From NCBI GenBank assembly GCA_024639035.1, contig JAHEJE010000103.1, positions 1 through 9,290 of the forward strand: DNA of 9,290 nucleotides. The letters run 5' to 3'. A program made the translations under genes and the position numbers. The stretch comes from Alphaproteobacteria bacterium. GTDB lineage: Bacteria > Pseudomonadota > Alphaproteobacteria > Rhizobiales > Aestuariivirgaceae. Below the pieces are notes generated by a model. That model was given only the letters and a program-made list of their open reading frames with translations. It had not been told where the DNA came from and did not search any database. This document shows, one piece after another, positions 1-6,022 of the stretch. Position 1 is the first letter of the stretch; each line of letters starts with the position of its first letter.

Positions 1-472
1 CGTAGAACAGCACAGCCGCCAGCACCGGGCCGACGCAGGGCGTCCACCCGAAGGCAAAAGCCAGGCCAACGACATAGGCACCGATCAACCCTAGCGGCTT
101 TGCCGGCCCCTCGAAACGCGCCTCGCGGTAGAGGAAACCGATCTTCAGTATGCCGAGAAAGTGCAGGCCCAACAGGATGATGACGCCACCGGCAATCTTG
201 CTGAGCAGACCGATGTTGTCGCCAACCACCTGGCCCAGAACCGAGGCCGTTGCGCCGAGCAGGATGAACACCGTTGAAAAGCCGAACACAAAGGCGAGTG
301 CGGACAAAAAAATGCGCCGGCCGACGGTGGGATCGAGTTCGTCTTCGCCGGTCAGCTGATCGAGACTTGTGCCGGCAATGAAGCAGATATACGGCGGCAC
401 CAGCGGCAGAACGCAGGGTGACAGAAAGCTCAATATTCCCGCAGTCAACGCAGCGACATAGGAGACTTCCAT
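1..472 (-). CDS. ccdA: CcdA/SoxV-type cytochrome c biogenesis (thiol-electron transfer) membrane protein, C-terminus cut by window edge
   Basis: Carries electrons from cytoplasmic thioredoxin across the inner membrane to periplasmic thiol proteins; in Sox systems the homologue is SoxV, which feeds SoxS/SoxW. The 157 visible residues start at ATG 472 and contain the CcdA signature SFLSPCVLPLVPPY (residues 15-28, Cys20) and the second signature GWTPCVGP (142-149, Cys146). These are the two redox Cys, each in a Pro-rich motif. Hydrophobic segments lie near residues 7-30, 56-80, 88-112 and 128-150. The family is about 240 residues, so roughly a third is missing. The start is 12 bp after the soxB stop, with a weak AGGT just upstream, so it is the last visible gene of the sox operon. 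It probably works with the SoxS-like protein at 4674-5075. The choice between the names ccdA and soxV rests on context only. Confidence 0.93.
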   Translation of the reverse strand, partial: MEVSYVAALTAGILSFLSPCVLPLVPPYICFIAGTSLDQLTGEDELDPTVGRRIFLSALAFVFGFSTVFILLGATASVLGQVVGDNIGLLSKIAGGVIILLGLHFLGILKIGFLYREARFEGPAKPLGLIGAYVVGLAFAFGWTPCVGPVLAAVLFY

Positions 473-484
473 TCTACCTGCATC

Positions 485-2173
485 CTAGGCGCCGACCACA
501 CGGATCGACTGGTTCGGTTGAACGTTGATGACCTTCTTGCGTTTCACGTAGTCGGCCACGACGTCCCAGATCGCCGGGCCCTCGGCGCCCTCGTTGACCG
601 AGGCCCAGCCGGACACTGTATAGCTGCGCGCCGCATCGATCGGCTCGCCTGTCTTCAAAAGGGTCATGTCGGTGATGCGGTGACCGATGGTCTTGTTGAT
701 GTCGATGGTATAGCCAAGACCGCCGACGCGCACCATGTCGCCGCCCTGCTGGTAGTAGGGATCGGCATTGAACAGGTTGTCAGCAACGTCTTCGAGAACG
801 ACCTTCAGCGTTTCGCCGGTCATCTCGATGCGGTAGCAACTGGGATAGGTGATCGCCGTCATGTTATAGACGGCTTCCCAGGTGATCGGCTCGCCGGGCA
901 GCAGGCTGGCGCCCCAGCGCAGACCCGGCGACAGCGACAGGTCGGTGTCGCGTTCTTCCAGCATGGCCTGGCAGATCAGATCATCGAAGGTGCCATTGAA
1001 ATTGCCGCGCCGGTAGAGCAGCGAGTCGGCGTGTCCAAGCACCGTGTTGAGGTGGTCCTCGTGCGGAGCGCGAATGCTTTTGACCAGCGCCGCCATGTCC
1101 GGGTCCGGCGTGATGGCATCGGACAGGACCGGGATCAGGCTGTAGGCAAACCCGGTCATCTTCTTGTTCGTCACCTCGACATCGATGCGCGACAAGAACT
1201 TGCCGTGCGAGCCGGTGGCGATCAGCAGCGTGTTGCCGACTTTGACCGGCTCGGGGATGGCATCGTGGGTGTGGCCGGTGAGAATGATGTCGATACCCTG
1301 GACCCTCGAAGCCATCTTGCGGTCGATGTCGAACCCGTTGTGCGACAGCAGGACGACGAGTCCGGCGCCGGCCTCACGGGCTGCGGTCACTCGCTTCTGG
1401 ACAACCTTCTCGCGAATGCCGAAAGACCAGGTCGGAATCATCCAGCGTGGATTGGCGATTGGCGTATAGGGGAAGGCCTGGCCGATGACGGCCACTTTGA
1501 CACCGCCGCGCTCAACGAACTTGGTGTGCCCGAACACCTCTTCTTCCCATTCGTTGTCGATGATGTTCGCAGCCAGGAACGGAAAATCCATCTTGTCGAC
1601 CATTTCGCGCAGGCGTTCGTGGCCGAGCGTGAACTCCCAGTGGCCGGTCATGGCCTCGCACCCTAGCGCGTTGAACACCTCAACCATCTCCTCGCCCTTG
1701 GACTGGAGCGCCGTATAGGAGCCCTGCAAGGTGTCACCGCCGTCCAGCAGAATGGTCTTGTCGGGGCGTTCGGTGCGGATCGCCTTGATCAGGGTCGCCA
1801 TGCGGTCCATGCCGCCGACACGGCCATAGTTCTTGGCCAGCGCCACGAAGTCGTGCGAGGTCAGGGTGTAGGCGTCAAGGCTGTCAGCCGGGATGCCGAA
1901 CAGATCAAGAAAGGCCTGGCCGGTGACATGGGGCAACTTGCCGGTCACCTCGCCGACGCCGAGATTGACCGATGGCTCGCGAAAGTGCACCGGATTGAGC
2001 TGGGCGTGGCAATCGGTTGTGTGGAGCAGCGTCACCTGCCCTTTCGGCTCGAACTTGAGCAGGTCATCCTGGCTGATGCTCTGCGCCGCTGCGGCCGAAC
2101 CGAGCCGGCCGCCAAGGCCGGTTGTCGCTGCAGTGGCGGTCATGACGGTCATGAAATCGCGCCGTGAGATCAT
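485..2173 (-). CDS. soxB: SoxB, thiosulfohydrolase (dimanganese sulfate thiol esterase)
   Basis: Hydrolyses the terminal sulfonate from SoxY-Cys-S-sulfonate in the periplasm, releasing sulfate. The 562 aa match the family length. The N-terminus has a Tat signal (SRRDFM at 3-8, hydrophobic stretch, AAAAQS near 27-32). The N-terminal calcineurin-like metallophosphatase domain shows the metal ligands: D54-x-H56 (TTDCHAQ), GGD at 145-147, GHWE at 177-180 (the SoxB version of GNHE), SHNG with H278, and GHTH with H301 and H303. Residues from about 375 to the end form the 5'-nucleotidase C-terminal domain. GGGAG lies 9 nt before ATG 2173. It follows soxA after 108 bp, which hold a stem-loop, and precedes ccdA by 12 bp. 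SoxB rather than a generic 5'-nucleotidase is clear from GHWEFTLG, the FPYTPIANPRW block (residues 234-244) and the sox context. Confidence 0.97.
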   Translation of the reverse strand: MISRRDFMTVMTATAATTGLGGRLGSAAAAQSISQDDLLKFEPKGQVTLLHTTDCHAQLNPVHFREPSVNLGVGEVTGKLPHVTGQAFLDLFGIPADSLDAYTLTSHDFVALAKNYGRVGGMDRMATLIKAIRTERPDKTILLDGGDTLQGSYTALQSKGEEMVEVFNALGCEAMTGHWEFTLGHERLREMVDKMDFPFLAANIIDNEWEEEVFGHTKFVERGGVKVAVIGQAFPYTPIANPRWMIPTWSFGIREKVVQKRVTAAREAGAGLVVLLSHNGFDIDRKMASRVQGIDIILTGHTHDAIPEPVKVGNTLLIATGSHGKFLSRIDVEVTNKKMTGFAYSLIPVLSDAITPDPDMAALVKSIRAPHEDHLNTVLGHADSLLYRRGNFNGTFDDLICQAMLEERDTDLSLSPGLRWGASLLPGEPITWEAVYNMTAITYPSCYRIEMTGETLKVVLEDVADNLFNADPYYQQGGDMVRVGGLGYTIDINKTIGHRITDMTLLKTGEPIDAARSYTVSGWASVNEGAEGPAIWDVVADYVKRKKVINVQPNQSIRVVGA

Positions 2174-2223
2174 TGTCGGCTACTCCCAAACAGTCGACTT
2201 GTTGCGTCTTGTCCGCAGAACCC

Positions 2224-2251
2224 AAAAGAGGGACACAGGCTGCGTCCCTCT
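2224..2251 (-). promoter_or_regulatory. Intercistronic stem-loop between soxA and soxB (possible attenuator or mRNA-processing/stability element)
   Basis: On the transcribed (minus) strand AGAGGGAC (2251-2244) and GTCCCTCT (2234-2227) form a perfect 8-bp stem with a 9-nt loop, followed by TTTT then GGG. The stem and short T-run resemble a weak intrinsic terminator placed inside the operon. Such an element would lower soxB and ccdA expression relative to soxXYZA, or protect the upstream message. The pairing is seen directly; the role is inferred. Confidence 0.45.
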
Positions 2252-2259
2252 CTTGGCAA

Positions 2260-2283
2260 TCGTGCTCTGTCTCGTGCTCTGTC
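2260..2283. repeat. Perfect 12-bp tandem duplication at the soxA stop codon
   Basis: TCGTGCTCTGTC occurs twice head to tail, at 2260-2271 and 2272-2283. The second copy covers two bases of the soxA TGA (2284-2282), so the duplication lies almost wholly in the 3' untranslated spacer. It looks like a replication-slippage event with no effect on the protein. Confidence 0.8.
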
Positions 2284-3082
2284 AGTTGCGCACGGCTGGC
2301 GTTTCCACGGGCAGGCCGCGTCCGCGCCACATGACATACAGCTCCAGCGCCAGATACTCGTCCGAACCGGTCTTGAAAGGTCTCGCCCTGACCTGCTTGT
2401 TGCAGCCGCGGAAACGGCGGTGCAACGAGCCGGGCTTCTGCCATTTCAACCGGTAGGTGGGGAAGCCGTTGCCCTGCCCTTGCGACAGCGTATTGGCCCG
2501 GATCATGTTGCCGGCATTGTCGACATGGCAGTGCGAGCAGGCCATGTCGAGCTGGCCGCGGCGCTGGGTATAGAATGCCTTGCCCTTTTCGAACCACGGT
2601 GCTGCCTCGCCGTCGATCTTGACGCTCATCGGTTGGCCGAGAGACTGGCGCTTCACGTAGGACACCATGCCGAGCATGTTCTGGGAATCATACTTCCAGG
2701 CCTTGGCCTTCATGTTGTCGGTCCGACAGCGGTTGATCCGGTCCTCGACGTTCTCCAACTTGCCGATGTCCTTGGCGAACACCGGATAGGTCGAGCCGAC
2801 CGTCTTCATCGTTTCCGCTGCATTCCCGTGGCAGCTATTGCAGGACTTGCCGGCCTCACCGTCGACCTTGTTCCAGGCCTCCTCGCCGTGCTCGACCCAG
2901 AGCATGGCAGGGTTCGCGAATTCGTCATCCTGCATGGCCTGAGTCTCGGCCGTGGCATAGGTGTAGCCGCTACGGCGGTCTTCAACCTGGAATTTGCCCC
3001 AATCATCGGCGGCAAAGGCGATTGCGCCGGCGCCGGTGGTGAGCGCAACAATGGTGGCCAATGCTGTGATTTCACCCTTCAT
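2282..3082 (-). CDS. soxA: SoxA, di-heme c-type cytochrome subunit of SoxXA
   Basis: With SoxX, catalyses oxidative conjugation of thiosulfate to the SoxY carrier Cys in the periplasm. The 266 aa start at ATG 3082, preceded by GGGAAGGAAA; upstream in-frame extension has no support. A Sec signal peptide spans about residues 1-25 (cleavage near AFA-AD). Two CxxCH heme sites are present, C81NSCH85 and C182SHCH186. Cys119 (in INRCR) is the expected axial ligand of the first heme, and Cys227 (in RRFRGCNKQ) is the catalytic axial Cys that becomes persulfidated. Having both CxxCH motifs makes this the di-heme (Paracoccus/Rhodovulum-like) form, not the mono-heme type. It lies 50 bp after soxZ in the sox operon. 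Confidence 0.97.
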   Translation of the reverse strand: MKGEITALATIVALTTGAGAIAFAADDWGKFQVEDRRSGYTYATAETQAMQDDEFANPAMLWVEHGEEAWNKVDGEAGKSCNSCHGNAAETMKTVGSTYPVFAKDIGKLENVEDRINRCRTDNMKAKAWKYDSQNMLGMVSYVKRQSLGQPMSVKIDGEAAPWFEKGKAFYTQRRGQLDMACSHCHVDNAGNMIRANTLSQGQGNGFPTYRLKWQKPGSLHRRFRGCNKQVRARPFKTGSDEYLALELYVMWRGRGLPVETPAVRN

Positions 3083-3132
3083 GGATTGTTTCCTTCCCTG
3101 CGTCTGCCTAGGCGAAACGCCGTGTTGTTTGT

Positions 3133-3459
3133 TCAATTGACCGTCAAAGAGGCCTTCTTGCTGTAGGTCGAGCCGTCGTCGTCGGTCCAGACGAACTCGA
3201 ACTCGCCACTCTCTTCGGCCTTGAAGTTGAACGCCATGAACGGATTGGCGGACACGGCCGGGTGCCAGTCGGAGGCAAAGACCTGCTTGCCGTTGAAGTT
3301 GCAAACGAACTTGTTGATGATCTGGCGCGGTATCAGTTCGCCGGTCTTGCTATCCTTGCGACGGCCGGTTTCCATCTTGTGGGAAATCAACGACTTGATG
3401 GTGATGATCTCACCCTTCTTTGCTGTCTTCGGGACGCGCACGCGCGGTTTGGAAGCCAT
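3133..3459 (-). CDS. soxZ: SoxZ, partner subunit of the SoxYZ sulfur carrier
   Basis: Small beta-sandwich protein that binds SoxY and presents its C-terminal Cys arm to SoxXA and SoxB; it reaches the periplasm as a passenger with Tat-exported SoxY. It is 108 aa, the usual size, with no signal peptide of its own. Recognisable blocks are PRVRVPKTAKKGEIITIKSL near the N-terminus, the RRKDSKTGELIPRQII region (33-48), HPAVSANPF and the closing EFVWTDDDGSTY region. GAGGAGAAAG precedes ATG 3459. It lies 25 bp after soxY. Confidence 0.97.
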   Translation of the reverse strand: MASKPRVRVPKTAKKGEIITIKSLISHKMETGRRKDSKTGELIPRQIINKFVCNFNGKQVFASDWHPAVSANPFMAFNFKAEESGEFEFVWTDDDGSTYSKKASLTVN

Positions 3460-3484
3460 ATTTCTTTCTCCTCAATCCTGTCCG

Positions 3485-3964
3485 TCAGCCGCCGCAGCCG
3501 CCGATGGTCACCTTGACCAGTTTCTTTGCCGTAAACAGCGAACCGTCAGACATCTCGGCGACGGCCACAACATTCTGGGTGCCGGCAAGGCGCATTCTAA
3601 ACGATGCCTTGGCAACGCCCGATGCCGGTGTGAAATAGACGCTGGCGACGTCAGCGGCGGGGTTCTTTTCGGCAAACAGGTGAACCGCCTTGACGTGGTC
3701 GGCCTCGGTCATCGGGCTGTCGACCGCTACCGACACCGGCACCGTGTTGCCGTTCTCGGCGATCTCCGGGAGATCGAGAGTAATGCGGCCCTCGGTCATG
3801 GCGCTGTCACCGACCGCTTTCTTGATCGCATCTGACAGCAGGGCTGCATCGGCCCGCGCCGCGCCGGCGAGAGTACCTGTCAGCAACGCTGCGATCACAC
3901 CGCCGCCGGCAAGTTCGAGCGCGGTCCTGCGGCTCATCGTCGTCTTGTCTGTAATCTTGGACAT
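3485..3964 (-). CDS. soxY: SoxY, sulfur-carrier protein with C-terminal GGCGG arm
   Basis: Covalently carries thiosulfate-derived sulfur on the Cys of its flexible C-terminal arm during periplasmic thiosulfate oxidation. The protein is 159 aa. A Tat signal is visible (MSRRTALELAGGG at 10-22, cleavage near ARADA about 36-40), and the protein ends in IGGCGG with the carrier Cys at 157. The start at ATG 3964 has two GAGGA-like ribosome sites just upstream (GAGGAATTGAGGA). The internal Met10 just before the SRR motif is a possible alternative start. It lies 53 bp after soxX and 25 bp before soxZ. The neighbouring SoxS-like thioredoxin and CcdA probably reduce this Cys when it becomes blocked. Confidence 0.97.
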   Translation of the reverse strand: MSKITDKTTMSRRTALELAGGGVIAALLTGTLAGAARADAALLSDAIKKAVGDSAMTEGRITLDLPEIAENGNTVPVSVAVDSPMTEADHVKAVHLFAEKNPAADVASVYFTPASGVAKASFRMRLAGTQNVVAVAEMSDGSLFTAKKLVKVTIGGCGG

Positions 3965-4017
3965 TCCTCAATTCCTCAGTTCTGGACGCTGCCTGGTACA
4001 TGCCGGCAGCCGGGAAG

Positions 4018-4488
4018 CTACTCCTTCATGGTCTGAAGGTAGGCAAGCACATCTTCGACTTCCTGCGCCGACAGCATCGGCTTGCCCTCGAAATCCTTCA
4101 AGACGCGTTCAAAGCCATCTGTGCGGTAGAATGCCGGCATGATGGTATCGGCATTGACCACCTTGGGGTTGACGACACGAAGCCGCATTTCTCCAGGCGA
4201 CAAACGGTCGGCGACACCATCGAGCGGCGGACCGACCTCGCCGTGGAACGGCTGGTCACTCAGAGACGAAACCACATGGCAGGCAAGGCAATTGCCTTTC
4301 TTGCGATTCAAAAAAACCTTTTTGCCGTTGGCGGCATCACCCGCCTGATCGGTCAGCGCGGCGTTAATCGCCTCCCCGTCGACGACCTCGTACTTCATTG
4401 TTTCGGCCCATACGACGTTGATCGCCAGGGTCAATGCCCCGGCAAGCGCGATCGAACCATAGGCTCTGCGTGACATTTTCGTCTGCAT
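4018..4488 (-). CDS. soxX: SoxX, mono-heme cytochrome c subunit of SoxXA
   Basis: Accepts electrons from SoxA during thiosulfate conjugation and passes them to the respiratory chain, in the periplasm. I chose ATG 4488 (156 aa) because a strong GAGGAGAGGAAA lies upstream; a longer frame from TTG 4512 would place that ribosome site inside the gene. A Sec signal peptide ends near VWA-E (about residue 28). The single heme site is C67LACH71, and Met117 in the IMPAFYR motif is the likely axial ligand, followed by the C-terminal helix LSAQEVEDVLAYLQTMK typical of cytochrome c. It is the first gene of soxXYZAB, 185 bp after the SoxS-like gene, and its own promoter/operator candidate lies in that gap. 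Confidence 0.95.
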   Translation of the reverse strand: MQTKMSRRAYGSIALAGALTLAINVVWAETMKYEVVDGEAINAALTDQAGDAANGKKVFLNRKKGNCLACHVVSSLSDQPFHGEVGPPLDGVADRLSPGEMRLRVVNPKVVNADTIMPAFYRTDGFERVLKDFEGKPMLSAQEVEDVLAYLQTMKE

Positions 4489-4513
4489 GCTATTTTCGTT
4501 TCCTCTCCTCAAC

Positions 4514-4544
4514 GCCAGCCGTGCGCGAACGCAAACCAGCTGGC
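4514..4544 (-). promoter_or_regulatory. Two-part stem-loop in the soxX leader
   Basis: On the minus strand GCCAGC (4544-4539) pairs with GCTGGC (4519-4514), enclosing an inner TGCG/CGCA stem with a TTCG tetraloop (4533-4522). It ends a few bases before the soxX ribosome-binding region (about 4509-4500). It could affect mRNA stability or translation initiation of the sox operon. The pairing is visible; function is inferred, and GC-rich DNA gives such stems by chance. Confidence 0.3.
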
Positions 4545-4607
4545 ACCCCCTTGTTCGGTCTCACCCATTTACATTTAATTGTTGGCGGGGGCTCTGCTGC
4601 ATCGATC

Positions 4608-4635
4608 ATCCTATTCGTTTTTCTGAATATATCAA
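4608..4635 (-). promoter_or_regulatory. Candidate sigma-70-type promoter for soxXYZAB-ccdA
   Basis: On the minus strand TTGATA (4635-4630, 5/6 to the -35 consensus), a 16-bp spacer and TAGGAT (4613-4608, 4/6 to the -10 consensus) lie about 120 bp before the soxX start. The palindromic operator candidate at 4612-4631 fills the spacer and touches both boxes, which is the arrangement expected for steric repression. The boxes are seen; activity is inferred. Confidence 0.45.
4612..4631 (-). promoter_or_regulatory. Operator candidate 1: TATATTC-N8-GAATA (SoxR/SqrR-like ArsR-family site)
   Basis: On the minus strand TATATTC (4631-4625), 8 nt, then GAATA (4616-4612). The core ATTC-N8-GAAT is a perfect palindrome, TATTC-N8-GAATA on the other strand. 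From memory, this is the half-site and spacing described for SqrR and SoxR persulfide-responsive repressors, whose targets are sox and sulfide-oxidation genes. It is one of three related copies in the window and sits in the soxX promoter. No regulator gene is visible here. Confidence 0.65.
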
Positions 4636-4673
4636 GGGCTGATAGACCCGGCTCCGCACGCTGGCAGCGAACG

Positions 4674-5075
4674 TCAGTTGGGCAGCGGACAGGGCGGTGT
4701 CAGCTTCTTCAAGTGCACGCCGAGATGGAACCAGAAAAAGTCCTCGCCGGCGTAGCCAAGTACCCGACCGACCTCTTGGCCGTTTTGCATGATGACAAAT
4801 GTCGGCGTGTAAATCACCGGCTTGATGCTCTTAAGGATGTCGGCGTTCGGGTCATGAATATCGACGCGTCGCAGCTTTGCACACTTGGCTTCCGGCGTCT
4901 TGGGAAACACTGGTGCGATTTCCGCATTCCAAACATCGCACCATTCGCAACCGCGCTGCTCGAACATGATGATCTCGGCATTGTCGCGTGCAAGGCTCAC
5001 CGATGCCGCAGCCAGCACGCAGATCGCCACTGCAAGGCTCGCGATAGCCGAACTGCTCGCCTTGCCGGACATCAT
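4674..5075 (-). CDS. soxS: SoxS-like periplasmic thioredoxin (reductant for SoxY)
   Basis: Probably reduces mixed disulfides or polysulfide on SoxY, using electrons from CcdA/SoxV. With the start at ATG 5075 it is 133 aa: an N-terminal signal peptide (about 1-30, ending SVSLARD), then a thioredoxin fold with redox motif C43EWC46 following MFEQRG, the VDIHDP strand, and cis-proline Pro91 in YTPTFV. GEDFFWFHL near the end is characteristic of the Sox-associated thioredoxins. The start gives a 4-bp ATGA overlap with the upstream gene stop; ATG 5087 and ATG 5072 are also in frame, and the 5087 form would put Asp at position 2 of the signal peptide. It ends 185 bp before soxX. I prefer SoxS over SoxW because of the short length and sequence pattern; that naming is an inference. 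Confidence 0.85.
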   Translation of the reverse strand: MMSGKASSSAIASLAVAICVLAAASVSLARDNAEIIMFEQRGCEWCDVWNAEIAPVFPKTPEAKCAKLRRVDIHDPNADILKSIKPVIYTPTFVIMQNGQEVGRVLGYAGEDFFWFHLGVHLKKLTPPCPLPN

Positions 5076-6022
5076 TGCCTGGTCCATTTGGCAAGATGGG
5101 CATGCATGAATGCCGCTGCTCGCGTATTCGAGTCCTTGGTCGCCAGGTCGTCGGCAAAGGTGCGCACATTCGGCGGGCGAAAATCGAAGCCGCGCCCGAC
5201 GCCCGGATAGATCACCAGCTTCACGTCCTTGCCGGCACGTTTCATGAAGCGGACCGCGGTTTCGATAGAGCGGCGACGCTGATACTGTTCGTATTCACCG
5301 ATGAAGACCATGGTTGGAAGATTCAGCCGATCGATCTCTGCAGCGTACCGGTAGACCTGCATGGGCTCAGGCGCCGCCGGATCCTGCCAATGCGGGTAGA
5401 ACGAAACGTAGCATACCACGGCATCTTTCTGACGGTTGAAATTCACCGCCACCTTGAGCGTGTAGTAGCCGCCCCTGGTGTGAGAATAAAGACAGGCCCG
5501 CGTGGTCGAAACATCCGGCAGCGCCAACAGATAGTCGATGCCGGCATTCACATCGCCTTCGGTTGCCTCGAAGTGTTCGATGGGCCGTTGTTCGATAAAG
5601 CGGGCGGCATAGACGTCGGGCGCCAGGACCACGAAGCCGCGCGCGGCCATGCGCCGGGCCAGGCGTTGAACAACGTCGTCGAGCCCGCGGCGCCCGTGTT
5701 GAAACAGCAGCGCCGGAAACCGGCCTTCGGCCTTCGGGCGGAATACGATCGCTGGAACCTCGGTATCGTCTACCTTGTTGAGATAGCTGACCTGCCGCTC
5801 GACGACCTCGTGGTTGGCCGGCAGGTCGAGCAGGCCATTGTCGTACCAATCGCCGCGCCACCACCACTTCTGTTCGACCGGCAGGGTGTTGACCGGCGCA
5901 TCGAAGCGCCGGCCAACCGCGGTATCGCTGGCACCGGCGGTTTCTGGCGTTATATCCTGAGCCACCGCTCCACCTGTGAGGCCGATGGTCAGACAGGCAA
6001 CGCCGAGCAGCCGGGGGAGCAC
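5072..6022 (-). CDS. Exported dienelactone-hydrolase-fold protein, catalytic triad positions substituted
   Basis: An alpha/beta-hydrolase of the dienelactone hydrolase family, 316 aa, with a Sec signal peptide (cleavage near AVA-QD, residue 21). Family landmarks are ALLFQHGRRG (104-113, oxyanion-loop region), RGFVVLAPDVYA (128-139), the nucleophile elbow YSHTRGG (179-185), VFIGEYE (239-245) and YPGVGRGF (272-279). The usual Cys/Ser nucleophile, Asp and His of the family would fall at Thr182, Glu243 and Arg277, so it is probably not a normal hydrolase. The start is GTG 6022, which overlaps the upstream TAG by one base (TAGTG), with GGAG 8 nt before it. It overlaps the SoxS-like gene by 4 bp, so the cluster is translationally coupled. 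The substrate is unknown; a role in Sox-protein maintenance or sulfur binding is only suggested by context. Confidence 0.88.
   Translation of the reverse strand: MLPRLLGVACLTIGLTGGAVAQDITPETAGASDTAVGRRFDAPVNTLPVEQKWWWRGDWYDNGLLDLPANHEVVERQVSYLNKVDDTEVPAIVFRPKAEGRFPALLFQHGRRGLDDVVQRLARRMAARGFVVLAPDVYAARFIEQRPIEHFEATEGDVNAGIDYLLALPDVSTTRACLYSHTRGGYYTLKVAVNFNRQKDAVVCYVSFYPHWQDPAAPEPMQVYRYAAEIDRLNLPTMVFIGEYEQYQRRRSIETAVRFMKRAGKDVKLVIYPGVGRGFDFRPPNVRTFADDLATKDSNTRAAAFMHAHLAKWTRQ

Noticed and set aside
518..1666. 382-codon open frame on the plus strand, antisense to soxB
   Set aside because: Mirror frame of a GC-rich gene; no recognisable domain, low-complexity Arg/Ala/Asp-rich translation, and soxB on the other strand is certain.
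3083..3304. N-terminal extension of soxA back to 3304
   Set aside because: It runs through soxZ in another frame; the Sec signal peptide and ribosome site at 3082 fix the start.
4489..4512. TTG start at 4512 for soxX
   Set aside because: It would put the strong GAGGAGAGGAAA ribosome site inside the gene; ATG 4488 gives a normal signal peptide.
4659..4669. CGCTG-G-CAGCG palindrome after the SoxS-like gene as a terminator
   Set aside because: A 1-nt loop cannot form a hairpin and no T-run follows.
5993..6022. Lipoprotein signal at Cys10 of the DLH-fold protein
   Set aside because: The residues before Cys10 (LGVA) do not fit a lipobox and the hydrophobic stretch continues past it; an AVA-Q signal-peptidase I site fits better.
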